A stretch of 64,000 nt of DNA. Source: Streptomyces griseicoloratus. GTDB lineage: Bacteria > Actinomycetota > Actinomycetes > Streptomycetales > Streptomycetaceae. Shown here piece after piece: positions 45,372-54,612 of this stretch. Position 1 is the first letter of the stretch, and each line of letters begins with the position of its first letter. Under the pieces are notes generated by a model. The model searched no databases, was not told where the DNA came from, and saw only the letters and a list, made by a program, of their open reading frames with translations. Position numbers and translations under genes: made by a program. The stretch spans positions 1-64,000 of the forward strand of contig NZ_JACVQF010000231.1 in the NCBI RefSeq assembly GCF_014534645.1, written 5' to 3'.

Positions 45372-46433
45372 TTGACCGAGCACCTCGTCGAGCCCGACGT
45401 CCCGCGCGACCTGAACGCCTTCATCGCCGGACTGCCCAAGGCCGAACTGCACGTCCACCACGTCGGCTCCGCCTCCCCGCGCATCGTGTCGGAACTGGCC
45501 GCCCGCCACCCGGACTCCAGGGTCCCCACCGACCCCGAGGCCCTGGTCGACTACTTCACGTTCACGGACTTCGCCCACTTCGTCGAGGTGTACCTGTCCG
45601 TCGTCGAGCTCATCCGCACCCCGGAGGACGTGCGGCTGCTGACGTACGAGGTGGCCCGGGACATGGCCCGGCAGCAGGTGCGCTACGCCGAGCTGACCAT
45701 CACCCCGTACTCCTCCACCCGGCGCGGCATCGACGAGCGTGCGTTCATGGACGCGATCGAGGACGCCCGGAAGGCGGCCGAGGCCGACTTCGGGACCGTA
45801 CTGCGGTGGTGCTTCGACATCCCCGGCGAGGCCGGCCTGGAGTCCGCGGAGGAGACGGCACGGCTGGCCACCGACGACCGGCTGCGGCCCGAGGGCCTGG
45901 TCTCCTTCGGGCTCGGCGGGCCCGAGATCGGCGTGGCGCGGCCGCAGTTCAAGCCGTACTTCGACCGCGCGATCGCCGCGGGCCTGCACTCGGTGCCGCA
46001 CGCCGGCGAGACCACGGGTCCGCAGACGGTGTGGGACGCGCTGACCCACCTGCGCGCCGAGCGCATCGGCCACGGCACCAGCTCCGCGCAGGACCCGAAG
46101 CTGCTGGCGCACCTGGCCGAGCGGCGGATCCCGCTGGAGGTGTGCCCGACCTCCAACATCGCCACGCGCGCGGTCCGCACGCTCGACGAGCACCCGATCA
46201 AGGAGTTCACGCGCGCCGGGGTCCTGGTGACCATCAACTCCGACGACCCGCCGATGTTCGGCACCGACCTCAACAACGAGTACGCCGTCGCCGCCCGGCT
46301 CCTCGGCCTCGACGAGCGGGGACTCGCCGACCTGGCGAAGAACGCGGTCGAGGCGTCCTTCCTGGACGAGCCCGGCAAGGCGGCGATACGGGACGAGATC
46401 GACAGGTACACCGCGACCTGGCTCGCCTCCTGA
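45372..46433 (+). CDS. adenosine deaminase-like amidohydrolase with altered motif
   Basis: Zinc amidohydrolase of 353 residues. The TTG at 45372 is selected because GGAGG sits five bases before it; nothing upstream in frame has a better site. Metal ligands H27/H29 are in ELHVHHVGS, catalytic Glu in HAGET and the metal Asp in SDDPPMFGT. Adenosine deaminases have HLDG at the first motif; here it is HHVG, losing the Asp that contacts the ribose in mammalian enzyme. Substrate may therefore not be adenosine. Followed after 24 bp by a GDPD gene. Confidence 0.85.
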   Translation: MTEHLVEPDVPRDLNAFIAGLPKAELHVHHVGSASPRIVSELAARHPDSRVPTDPEALVDYFTFTDFAHFVEVYLSVVELIRTPEDVRLLTYEVARDMARQQVRYAELTITPYSSTRRGIDERAFMDAIEDARKAAEADFGTVLRWCFDIPGEAGLESAEETARLATDDRLRPEGLVSFGLGGPEIGVARPQFKPYFDRAIAAGLHSVPHAGETTGPQTVWDALTHLRAERIGHGTSSAQDPKLLAHLAERRIPLEVCPTSNIATRAVRTLDEHPIKEFTRAGVLVTINSDDPPMFGTDLNNEYAVAARLLGLDERGLADLAKNAVEASFLDEPGKAAIRDEIDRYTATWLAS

Positions 46434-46457
46434 CGCGCCGGCGGAACGACCACCACC

Positions 46458-47213
46458 ATGACTCTCCCCACGAACCATGTGACGGCCGTGGCCCACCGCG
46501 GCGACCCCTACCTCTTCCGTGAGAACACGATCGACTCGCTGCGCTCCGCACTGCGCCGCGGCGCGGACGCCGTCGAGATCGACGTACGGCTGACCCGGGA
46601 CGGGGTGCCCGTGCTGCTCCACGACGCGACGCTGAAGCGGCTGTGGGAGCAGGACCGGCCGCTGCTGTCGCTGTCCGCCGAGGAGGTGCGCGGGCTGACG
46701 GCGGGCCGGGTGCCGACGCTGGCCGAGGCGCTGGCCGCGACGGACGGAAGCCGGGTGATGCTGGACCTGCCCGGCACACCGGACGTGCGGGCCGCCCGCC
46801 GGGTCGTGGACGTCGTGCGCGAGTGCGGGGCGCAGGACCGGGTGTTCTACTGCGCGGGCGCCCCGGCCATGCTCTCCGTGCGTGCCGCCGACCCGGCCGC
46901 CGAGATCGCGCTGACCTGGACGACGCTGGCGCCGCCCCGGCCCGCGCTGCTGGCGGCGGTCCGGCCGCGCTGGCTGAACTACCGGTTCGGGCTGGTGGAC
47001 CGGGCCCTGGCCGACCGTGTCCACCGCGACGGCCACCTGCTGTCCGTCTGGACGCCCGACACCCGGCGCACGATGCGCCGTCTGCTGGCCGCGGGCGTCG
47101 ACTCGATCACGACGAACCGCATCGACACGCTGTGCGCCCTGCGCGGGGCGGCCCGGCACGGGGCGGGTGCCCCGGGGCGCGGCAACGAGGCGACGAAGGC
47201 GCAGGTCCGCTGA
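46458..47213 (+). CDS. glycerophosphodiester phosphodiesterase
   Basis: TIM-barrel hydrolase of 251 residues that splits glycerophosphodiesters. The family motifs AHRGDPYLFREN, VEIDVRLTRDGVPVLLHD and a C-terminal SVWTPDTR are clear. No signal peptide, so cytosolic. It lies 24 bp downstream of the deaminase-like gene and probably shares its transcript, which ends at the hairpin at 47215-47250. Confidence 0.92.
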   Translation: MTLPTNHVTAVAHRGDPYLFRENTIDSLRSALRRGADAVEIDVRLTRDGVPVLLHDATLKRLWEQDRPLLSLSAEEVRGLTAGRVPTLAEALAATDGSRVMLDLPGTPDVRAARRVVDVVRECGAQDRVFYCAGAPAMLSVRAADPAAEIALTWTTLAPPRPALLAAVRPRWLNYRFGLVDRALADRVHRDGHLLSVWTPDTRRTMRRLLAAGVDSITTNRIDTLCALRGAARHGAGAPGRGNEATKAQVR

Positions 47214-47214
47214 C

Positions 47215-47250
47215 GCGCGCAGGGGCGGGCCCGTTCCCGCCCCTGCGCGC
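47215..47250. terminator. 15-bp bidirectional terminator
   Basis: GCGCGCAGGGGCGGG (47215-47229) pairs perfectly with CCCGCCCCTGCGCGC (47236-47250) over a six-base loop, immediately after the GDPD stop and facing the convergent PotD-like gene. Confidence 0.9.
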
Positions 47251-47325
47251 TCCCCCCGCCGCAGAAGGGTGACCGCACCCCCGGCCTCTTCATCACCCGA
47301 TGAATCGATCAAGCCGGTCAGTCCG

Positions 47326-48516
47326 CTACAGCCCCACGATGGCGTTCCACCGCTTCGCGAACTCCGCCCGCTCCCCCGCCCCGATGTCCCGTGCGATGGC
47401 GAGCCGCCGGCGCATCGCCGCGTCCGGGAAGACCAGCGGGTCCTCGGCCAGGGCGGCGGTCTCCTCGTCCTTGGCGGAGGCGAGCACGTCCTGCGCGGCC
47501 GGGACCGGGCAGACGTAGTTCACCCAGGCGGCCAGTTCCGCGGCGACCTCGGGCTCGTAGTAGTGGTCGATCAGCTTCTCGGCGTTGGCCTTGTGGCGGG
47601 CCAGGTTCGGGATCATCAGCGACTCCGCCCACAACTCGGCACCCTCCTCGGGGACGACGAACTCGATGTCCGGGTCGTCGGCCTGGAGCTGGATGACGTC
47701 ACCGGAGTACGCCTGGCACGCCAGGACGTCCCCACTGGAGAGGTCCTTGATGTAGTCGTTGCCGGTGAAGCGGCGGATCTGCCCCTTGCCCACCTGCTCC
47801 TCCACCCGGTCGCACACCCGGTGGAAGTCGTCCGCCGTCCACGCGGTGATGTCCACTCCGTCGCCCAGCATGAGCAGCGCGAACGCCTCGTCCAGCCCGG
47901 AGAGCAGGGTCACCCGGCCCCTGAGATCACTGGCCCACAGGTCCGAGACGTGCCGGATCTCCCGGCCCAGCCGGCGCCGGTTGTACGCGATGCCGGTGAT
48001 GCCCGACTGCCACGGCACGGTGAACCTCCGCCCCGGGTCGAAGGCGGGCGAACGCAGCAGCGGGTCGAGGTACTTGGTGACGTTGGGCTGGCGGGAGCGG
48101 TCCATCTCCTGCACCCAGCCGAGCCGGACGAACCGCCCGCACATCCAGTCGCTGATGACGATCAGGTCGCGGTCCGTGGGCTGGTGGTTCATCAGGGCCG
48201 GGCTGATCTTGCCGAAGAACTCGTCGTTGTCGTTGATCTCCTCGACATAGGCGACGGAGACGCCGGTCCGCTTCTCGAAGTCCTCCAGCGTGGGCCGCCG
48301 GCCGGGGTGCTCGTCGTCGGTGTCGATGTACAGCGGCCAGTTCGCCCAGGTCAGACGCTTGTCGGTGGCCGACAGGTCGGCGGCGGCGCGCTTGGCGGGC
48401 GGCACGTACGCGGCGGGGACCCCGCAGCCGGCGAGACCGCCGAGTGCCGCTCCGGCGCCGAGCGTGCGCAGCAGGGTCCGACGGGAGAGCGGGGGCGTCC
48501 TGGGTGTGAGCGGCAT
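47326..48516 (-). CDS. second PotD-like polyamine-binding lipoprotein (orphan)
   Basis: Binding protein of 396 residues, paralogous to the one at 40.6-41.9 kb: shared features include EINDNDEFFGKI, RRFTGNDYIKDL and HYYEP near the C-terminus. Twin-arginine signal (SRRTLLRTLG) and lipobox ending at C31 (LAGC). ATG 48516 has no evident ribosome binding site. No permease or ATPase genes adjoin it, so it may feed the PotABC complex encoded 6 kb away, widening its substrate range. Lies downstream of the third aldehyde dehydrogenase gene. Confidence 0.9.
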   Translation of the reverse strand: MPLTPRTPPLSRRTLLRTLGAGAALGGLAGCGVPAAYVPPAKRAAADLSATDKRLTWANWPLYIDTDDEHPGRRPTLEDFEKRTGVSVAYVEEINDNDEFFGKISPALMNHQPTDRDLIVISDWMCGRFVRLGWVQEMDRSRQPNVTKYLDPLLRSPAFDPGRRFTVPWQSGITGIAYNRRRLGREIRHVSDLWASDLRGRVTLLSGLDEAFALLMLGDGVDITAWTADDFHRVCDRVEEQVGKGQIRRFTGNDYIKDLSSGDVLACQAYSGDVIQLQADDPDIEFVVPEEGAELWAESLMIPNLARHKANAEKLIDHYYEPEVAAELAAWVNYVCPVPAAQDVLASAKDEETAALAEDPLVFPDAAMRRRLAIARDIGAGERAEFAKRWNAIVGL

Positions 48517-48628
48517 GCGGGCAGCATGCAGCCCCCGCGCCCGGCCGGACAATTGACGCCGCGTCGAGCGCACCGGCCGGGACGCGACACGTTGTCGATC
48601 ACACCGGAGGCCCGCCGGACGACGGCGC

Positions 48629-48662
48629 GCGGCCCCGGACGGGAGTTCCCGTCCGGGGCCGC
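48629..48662. terminator. perfect 16-bp hairpin after aldehyde dehydrogenase
   Basis: The stem from 48629 to 48644 pairs fully with 48647-48662 (core CCCCGGACGGGA / TCCCGTCCGGGG). It is 15 bp beyond the dehydrogenase stop codon, so the PotD-like gene downstream probably has its own promoter. Confidence 0.85.
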
Positions 48663-48676
48663 GGGGCACCGGCTCG

Positions 48677-50116
48677 TCAGACGTCCAGGGACGTCATGAC
48701 GTGCTTGATCCGCGTGTAGTCGTCGAAGCCGTAGGCCGACAGGTCCTTGCCGTAGCCGGACTTCTTGAAGCCGCCGTGCGGCATCTCGGCGACCAGCGGG
48801 ATGTGGGTGTTGATCCACACGCAGCCGAAGTCGAGCTTCTTGGACATCCGCATGGCGCGGCCGTGGTCCTTGGTCCACACCGAGGAGGCCAGCGCGTACT
48901 CGACGCCGTTGGCCCACTCGACCGCCTGCTCCTCGTCGCGGAAGGACTGGACGGTGATGACCGGGCCGAAGACCTCCCTCTGGATGATCTCGTCGTCCTG
49001 CTTCAGGCCCGAGACGACGGTCGGGGCGTAGAAGTAGCCCTTGTCGCCGACCTGGTGGCCGCCGGCCTCCACCTTGGCGTGGGCGGGCAGCCGCTCGATG
49101 AACCCGGCGACCTGCTTGAGCTGGTTGGGGTTGTTGAGCGGGCCGTACAGCACGTCCTCGTCGTCCGGCTGGCCGGTCTTGATCTCGGACGCGGCCTTGG
49201 CGAGGGCGCTGACGAACTCGTCGTGGATCGACTCGTGGACCAGCACGCGGGTGGCGGCGGTGCAGTCCTGGCCGGCGTTGAAGTAGCCCGCCTCCGAGAT
49301 GCCCTCGACGGCCTTGGGGATGTCGGTGTCCTCGAAGACCACGACCGGGGCCTTGCCGCCCAGCTCCAGGTGGACCCGCTTGAGGTCCTTCGACGCCGAC
49401 TCGGCGACCGACATGCCGGCCCGCACGGAACCGGTGATGGAGGCCATCGCCGGGGTGGGGTGCTCGACCATCAGGCGGCCGGTCTCACGGTCGCCGCAGA
49501 TGACGTTGAAGACGCCCTTGGGCAGGACCGAGCCGATGATCTCGGCGATCAGGACCGTGGAGGCGGGGGTGGTGTCCGAGGGCTTCAGGACGACCGTGTT
49601 GCCCGCCGCGAGCGCGGGGGCGAACTTCCACACGGCCATCATCATCGGGTAGTTCCACGGCGCGACCTGCGCGCAGACGCCGATCGGCTCGCGGCGGATC
49701 ATGGAGGTCAGGCCCTCCATGTACTCACCGGCGCTCCGCCCCTCCAGCATCCGCGCCGCGCCCGCGAAGAAGCGGATCTGGTCGACCATCGGCGGGATCT
49801 CCTCGGTGCGGGTCAGCCCGATCGGCTTGCCCGTGTTCTCCACCTCGGCCGCGATCAGTTCCTCGGCCCGCTCCTCGAACGCGTCCGCGATCTTCAGGAG
49901 GGCCTTCTGCCGCTCGGCCGGGGTGGTGTCGCGCCAGACCGGGAAGGCCGCCGCGGCGGCCGCCATGACGGCGTCCACGTCCGCCTGCCCGGACAGGGGA
50001 GCGGTCGCGTACGCCTCGCCCGTGGCGGGGTTGACCACTTCGGTGGTCCGTCCGTCGGCGGCGTCCCGGAACTCACCGTCGATGTAGTTGCGCAGACGAC
50101 GCAGCTCGGTGCTCAC
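48677..50116 (-). CDS. aldehyde dehydrogenase, gamma-aminobutyraldehyde type (PatD/PuuC-like)
   Basis: NAD-dependent enzyme of 479 residues. VAPWNYPMMMAVWK, LELGGKAPVVVF and catalytic Cys in NAGQDCTAATR are intact. It is a near relative of the 511-residue enzyme at 41.9-43.4 kb, with the same C-terminal motif EMPHGG(F/Y)K. GTG 50116 has GGAGGG about seven bases upstream. It diverges from an AsnC-type regulator followed by an aminotransferase, so putrescine to aminobutyraldehyde to GABA is a coherent route. Confidence 0.92.
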   Translation of the reverse strand: MSTELRRLRNYIDGEFRDAADGRTTEVVNPATGEAYATAPLSGQADVDAVMAAAAAAFPVWRDTTPAERQKALLKIADAFEERAEELIAAEVENTGKPIGLTRTEEIPPMVDQIRFFAGAARMLEGRSAGEYMEGLTSMIRREPIGVCAQVAPWNYPMMMAVWKFAPALAAGNTVVLKPSDTTPASTVLIAEIIGSVLPKGVFNVICGDRETGRLMVEHPTPAMASITGSVRAGMSVAESASKDLKRVHLELGGKAPVVVFEDTDIPKAVEGISEAGYFNAGQDCTAATRVLVHESIHDEFVSALAKAASEIKTGQPDDEDVLYGPLNNPNQLKQVAGFIERLPAHAKVEAGGHQVGDKGYFYAPTVVSGLKQDDEIIQREVFGPVITVQSFRDEEQAVEWANGVEYALASSVWTKDHGRAMRMSKKLDFGCVWINTHIPLVAEMPHGGFKKSGYGKDLSAYGFDDYTRIKHVMTSLDV

Positions 50117-50296
50117 TGCCGGCCCTCCAAGTTCGGGTGTCCAATCACTGAGACACCCACCCTAGACGGAGAGCCGACGTTTTCAACACCCCTGGTCGCC
50201 CCTGGATTGCGAAATCCGAAGCCTTGAGCGTCACAGACAACGAAATTCATCGCTCCCGCCTTGCAAAACTATCGATACGTCGTGCACAGTGGAGCT

Positions 50297-50797
50297 GTGG
50301 CCAGTCGAAGCGCAGACCAGAGGGACTCCCGCGAGTCCAGGAACGGCGGTCCCCAGTTGGACGCCGTCTCCCTCGCCATCATCGAACAGCTCCAGGAGGA
50401 CGGCCGCCGGCCGTACGCCGCCATCGGCAAGGCCGTGGGCCTGTCGGAGGCGGCCGTGCGCCAGCGCGTCCAGAAGCTGCTCGACCAGGGCGTGATGCAG
50501 ATCGTCGCCGTCACGGACCCGCTCACCGTGGGCTTCCGCCGCCAGGCGATGGTCGGTGTCAACGTCGAGGGCGACGTGGAGTCCGTCGCCGACGCGCTGA
50601 CGGCCATGTCCGAATGCGAGTACGTGGTGATGACCGCAGGCTCCTTCGACCTGATGGTGGAGGTCGTCTGCGAGGACGACGACCACCTCCTGGACGTCAT
50701 CAACAAACGCATCCGGGCCGTCCCCGGAGTGCGCTCCACCGAGAGCTTCGTCTACCTCAAGCTCAAGAAGCAGACCTATATGTGGGGAACCCGATAA
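50297..50797 (+). CDS. AsnC/Lrp-family transcriptional regulator
   Basis: Regulator of 166 residues. The helix-turn-helix is IIEQLQEDGRRPYAAIGKAV followed by a ligand-binding RAM domain (GSFDLMVEVVCEDDDHLLDV). GTG 50297 is the likely start; an upstream in-frame TTG at 50261 is less convincing. From memory, the S. coelicolor regulator at this place has been described as EpuRI, a repressor in polyamine use. It diverges from an aldehyde dehydrogenase gene and is two bases ahead of the aminotransferase gene. Confidence 0.9.
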   Translation: MASRSADQRDSRESRNGGPQLDAVSLAIIEQLQEDGRRPYAAIGKAVGLSEAAVRQRVQKLLDQGVMQIVAVTDPLTVGFRRQAMVGVNVEGDVESVADALTAMSECEYVVMTAGSFDLMVEVVCEDDDHLLDVINKRIRAVPGVRSTESFVYLKLKKQTYMWGTR

Positions 50798-50799
50798 TC

Positions 50800-52173
50800 G
50801 TGAGCACCGACAGCCCCAAGGACCTCAGCAGGACCGCGTACGACCACTTGTGGATGCACTTCACCCGCATGTCGTCGTACGAGAACGCCCCCGTCCCCAC
50901 CATCGTCCGCGGTGAGGGCACCCACATCTACGACGACAAGGGCAAGCGCTACCTCGACGGCCTCGCCGGTCTGTTCGTGGTCCAGGCCGGACACGGCCGC
51001 ACGGAGCTGGCCGAGACCGCCTCGAAGCAGGCGCAGGAGCTCGCCTTCTTCCCGGTGTGGTCCTACGCCCACCCGAAGGCCGTCGAGCTGGCCGAGCGCC
51101 TCGCGAACGAGGCCCCCGGCGACCTCAACAAGGTCTTCTTCACCACCGGCGGCGGCGAGGCGGTCGAGACCGCCTGGAAGCTCGCCAAGCAGTACTTCAA
51201 GCTGACCGGCAAGCCGACCAAGTACAAGGTCATCTCGCGTGCGGTCGCCTACCACGGCACCCCGCAGGGCGCCCTGTCCATCACCGGCCTGCCGGGTCTG
51301 AAGGCCCCCTTCGAGCCGCTGGTGCCGGGCGCGCACAAGGTCCCGAACACCAACATCTACCGCGCCCCGATCCACGGCGACGACCCCGAGGCGTTCGGCC
51401 GCTGGGCCGCCGACCAGATCGAGCAGCAGATCCTGTTCGAGGGCCCGGAGACGGTCGCGGCCGTGTTCCTGGAGCCCGTGCAGAACGCCGGCGGCTGCTT
51501 CCCGCCCCCGCCCGGCTACTTCCAGCGGGTGCGCGAGATCTGCGACCAGTACGACGTGCTGCTCGTCTCGGACGAGGTCATCTGCGCCTTCGGCCGCCTG
51601 GGCACGACGTTCGCCTGTGACAAGTTCGGCTACGTCCCGGACATGATCACCTGCGCCAAGGGCATGACCTCGGGCTACTCCCCGATCGGCGCCTGCATCG
51701 TCTCCGACCGCCTGGCCGAGCCGTTCTACAAGGGCGACAACACCTTCCTGCACGGCTACACCTTCGGCGGCCACCCGGTCTCCGCCGCGGTCGGCATCGC
51801 CAACCTCGACCTGTTCGAGCGCGAGGGCCTGAACCAGCACGTGCTCGACAACGAGGGCGCCTTCCGCGCCACCCTGGAGAAGCTGCACGACCTGCCGATC
51901 GTCGGCGACGTCCGCGGCAACGGCTTCTTCTACGGCATCGAGCTCGTCAAGGACAAGGCCACCAAGGAGTCCTTCAACGAGGAGGAGACCGAGCGCGTCC
52001 TGTACGGCTTCCTCTCCAAGAAGCTCTTCGAGAACGGCCTGTACTGCCGCGCCGACGACCGTGGCGACCCGGTCATCCAGCTCGCCCCGCCGCTGATCTC
52101 CAACCAGGAGACCTTCGACGAGATCGAGCAGATCCTGCGCGCGACCCTGACGGAGGCATGGACCAAGCTCTGA
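50800..52173 (+). CDS. class-III omega-aminotransferase (polyamine/putrescine type)
   Basis: PLP enzyme of 457 residues. LDGLAGLFVVQAGHGR, the cofactor segment FFTTGGGEAVETAWK, SDEVICAFGRLG and the PLP lysine in ITCAKGMTSGYSPIGA are present. GTG 50800 is chosen because it starts two bases after the AsnC stop; translation is probably coupled. Context with the divergent aminobutyraldehyde dehydrogenase suggests putrescine or a glutamyl derivative as amine donor, but beta-alanine or taurine type substrates cannot be excluded. Confidence 0.92.
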   Translation: MSTDSPKDLSRTAYDHLWMHFTRMSSYENAPVPTIVRGEGTHIYDDKGKRYLDGLAGLFVVQAGHGRTELAETASKQAQELAFFPVWSYAHPKAVELAERLANEAPGDLNKVFFTTGGGEAVETAWKLAKQYFKLTGKPTKYKVISRAVAYHGTPQGALSITGLPGLKAPFEPLVPGAHKVPNTNIYRAPIHGDDPEAFGRWAADQIEQQILFEGPETVAAVFLEPVQNAGGCFPPPPGYFQRVREICDQYDVLLVSDEVICAFGRLGTTFACDKFGYVPDMITCAKGMTSGYSPIGACIVSDRLAEPFYKGDNTFLHGYTFGGHPVSAAVGIANLDLFEREGLNQHVLDNEGAFRATLEKLHDLPIVGDVRGNGFFYGIELVKDKATKESFNEEETERVLYGFLSKKLFENGLYCRADDRGDPVIQLAPPLISNQETFDEIEQILRATLTEAWTKL

Positions 52174-52397
52174 TCCCGCTCCGGGTCAGCTTTGCCGATC
52201 ATCTTCAGGGATGACCGGCCACGGCCCCGGTGTCGTCCTTTCGAGTGAGAAACGGCGGCCCGGGGCCGCGTGCTGTCCGGCCTCCCGGGGCGGACTGCCT
52301 AGCGTGCCGAGTGACCGATCGGCCCTGCCTTCGTTCCCCCACACGGGGGATTTCACGAACCGCGCACGGCATTCTGATCTGAACCGAGGTGTACGCC

Positions 52398-53147
52398 ATG
52401 GTCGCCCCGCCGGACAACGACGTGCTCTGGGCACGTGCCCTGCACTTCAAGCACCGGGACGGAACGCCCGCGCTGAGCGGTGTCTCGCTCGAGGTCCGCG
52501 AGGGCGAGATCCTCGCCGTGAGCGGCCCGCGCGGCAGCGGCAAGACGACCCTGCTGCGGTGCCTGTCCGGCCTGGTCCCGGTGCAGAGCGGCGAGGTCTG
52601 GTTCAACAGCGTGCCGATGCACACCATGGGTACGCTCACCCGGGAGCGGCTGCGGCGCGAGCGCTTCGGCTGGATCGACCCCGCCCCGGTGCTCGTCCCC
52701 GAGCTGAACGTCTGGGAGAACACCGCGCTGCCGCTGATGCTGCGCGGCACCGGCCGGCGCCAGGCCAAGACCGCGGCCCTGGAGTGGCTGGAACGCCTCG
52801 ACGTCGGCACCCGGGCCCGCCGGCGCCCGCACCAGCTCCAGCAGGCCGAACGGCAGCGCGTCTGCATCGCCCGGGCGCTCGCCGCCGCCCCCTCGGTCCT
52901 GTTCGCCGACGAGCCGACGGCCCCCCTGCACCGCAGCGACCGCGCCCATGTGCTGCGCACGCTCACCACGGCGGCCCGCTCGCACGGCATCACGGTCGTC
53001 CTCGCCACGCACGACCCCGACACCGAGGCCCTCGCGGACCGCACGGTGGCCCTGCTCGACGGGCGGCGGGTGAAGACCGTACACCTCCCCCCGGTCTCCG
53101 GGACCGCCACGACGGAAGGCCGGGCGGCGTGCTCGCTCTCCGTCTGA
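52398..53147 (+). CDS. ABC transporter ATPase with degenerate signature
   Basis: ATPase of 249 residues. Walker A (GPRGSGKTT) and Walker B (VLFADEPT) are good and the H-loop reads LATHDPDTEAL. The signature, normally LSGGQ, is LQQAERQRV, so the ABC motif lacks both Gly. ATG 52398 follows GAGG at eight bases. It belongs to the LolD/MacB-like exporter group by length and spacing. The end overlaps the next gene by 19 bp. Confidence 0.88.
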   Translation: MVAPPDNDVLWARALHFKHRDGTPALSGVSLEVREGEILAVSGPRGSGKTTLLRCLSGLVPVQSGEVWFNSVPMHTMGTLTRERLRRERFGWIDPAPVLVPELNVWENTALPLMLRGTGRRQAKTAALEWLERLDVGTRARRRPHQLQQAERQRVCIARALAAAPSVLFADEPTAPLHRSDRAHVLRTLTTAARSHGITVVLATHDPDTEALADRTVALLDGRRVKTVHLPPVSGTATTEGRAACSLSV

Positions 53148-54493
53148 CCCGCGGCGCCCACCTCGCCGTCCACCTGCGCCGTCTGCTGGTCGCGGCGGCG
53201 TCGGCGGGCACGGGCTTCCTGCTGCTGTGCGCGCTCGGCCACGCCGTCAGCCACCCGGACGCGCCCGGCGCATCCGCCCTGCGCCTGCTCTGGTGCGCGG
53301 CCCCCGTCGCGGCCACGGTGTACCTGGCCGTCGCCGTGGCGCGCACCGACCCGGGCACCCGGCCCCGCTCCGGACTGTCGGCGATCGGGCTCGGGCCCTG
53401 GCGGCTGCTGGCCGTCTCCGCGGCGACCACGGCCCTGTCCGGCGCGCTCGGCTCGATGGCGGCCCTGCTCTACTTCCTCCATCTGCGCGGCGACCCGACG
53501 GGCATGCCCTTCGACGGCGCCGCCGCGGACGCCCTCGCCGCCGGCCGGCCCCTCCCCCTCCCGGCCGCCCTGACCCTGCTGACGCTGGTGCCGGTGACCG
53601 CGTCCGCGGCGGTGGCCCTGATGCTGCGCCCGAAGGAGGCCCGGCCCGCGAGGGACCGGGCCGCACGCGGCTACGGCCGCTTCGGGGCGTACGGGCCGGG
53701 CGCGGCCCGGGAGACGTTCGGAGCCTACGGCCGCTTCGGCGCACGCCTGAACCGGACGCGGCCCGCGAACGCCCGGGCCACCGAAGCGTCCGCGTCCCCG
53801 GACGGCGACGCCGCCGAGCCGGTGCCGGCCGGCGAGACCCGTCCCCCGGCGGTGCCGGAGGGCGACCCGCAGGCACCGGACGCCCTCACCGACCTCCCGC
53901 CCACCCGCGCCCGGGGCATCGGCTCCCTGCCCTGGGGCGTCGCCGTACTGGCCGTGGGGCTCGCCGTGGAGACCTACGCCGGCCGTGCCGCCACCGGCGC
54001 CCAGGAGCCCGCCTCCGGCGTCCTCGTCGGCTGGGCGCTGGCCACCGTCGGCCTGGCGCTGGCAGGCCCGGGCCTCACCCACCTGTGCGGGCGGCTCCTG
54101 CAGGCGGTCCGGCCCGGCGCCCTGCGTCTGCTGGCCGGCCGGGTCCTGATGGAGGAGGCGAGCCGCATCGGCCGTCCCCTGGGCGTCGTCTGCGCCGTGG
54201 CCTCGACGGCGTACGCGGCGTCGGCCCTGTACGACACGGACGGAGCGTCGTTCGGGCCGCTGCGCACCCTCGGCGTCCTCCTCGTGGCCGGCTGCGCGGT
54301 GGCCACGCTGCTCACCGCGGCCGTCGAGGCCAAGCACGCCCGGGCCGGCACGACGGACGCGCTGCTGCGGCTCGGGGCGCCCCCGGCGACGCTGCGCGGC
54401 GCGGCCGTCCTGCGCGCCGGCGCGCTGCTGGCCCTGTTCGGCCCGCTCACCCTGGTCGTCGCCGAACTGGTGACGGTCCCGCTGACCCGCTGA
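53129..54493 (+). CDS. FtsX-like membrane protein, partner of the ABC ATPase
   Basis: Protein of 454 residues with about eight predicted helices in two blocks (about 15-145 and 270-450) separated by a charged low-complexity region (~170-260) that contains YGRFGAYGPG and YGRFGARLN repeats. The final block resembles the FtsX C-terminal helices. GTG 53129 overlaps the ATPase gene by 19 bp, so translation is coupled. It is probably the permease of an exporter whose cargo is unknown; family assignment is from topology only. Confidence 0.75.
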   Translation: MLALRLTRGAHLAVHLRRLLVAAASAGTGFLLLCALGHAVSHPDAPGASALRLLWCAAPVAATVYLAVAVARTDPGTRPRSGLSAIGLGPWRLLAVSAATTALSGALGSMAALLYFLHLRGDPTGMPFDGAAADALAAGRPLPLPAALTLLTLVPVTASAAVALMLRPKEARPARDRAARGYGRFGAYGPGAARETFGAYGRFGARLNRTRPANARATEASASPDGDAAEPVPAGETRPPAVPEGDPQAPDALTDLPPTRARGIGSLPWGVAVLAVGLAVETYAGRAATGAQEPASGVLVGWALATVGLALAGPGLTHLCGRLLQAVRPGALRLLAGRVLMEEASRIGRPLGVVCAVASTAYAASALYDTDGASFGPLRTLGVLLVAGCAVATLLTAAVEAKHARAGTTDALLRLGAPPATLRGAAVLRAGALLALFGPLTLVVAELVTVPLTR

Positions 54494-54612
54494 TCGCCGG
54501 CCCGACGCCCCCCGGCGAGAACGCGCAGAAAATCTTTTCGGAACGGCGATGAGTTCCGGGCCGCTCCCACGTCTAACCCTGCGAACGCGACCACAGCGAC
54601 GGAAGAGGCCCC

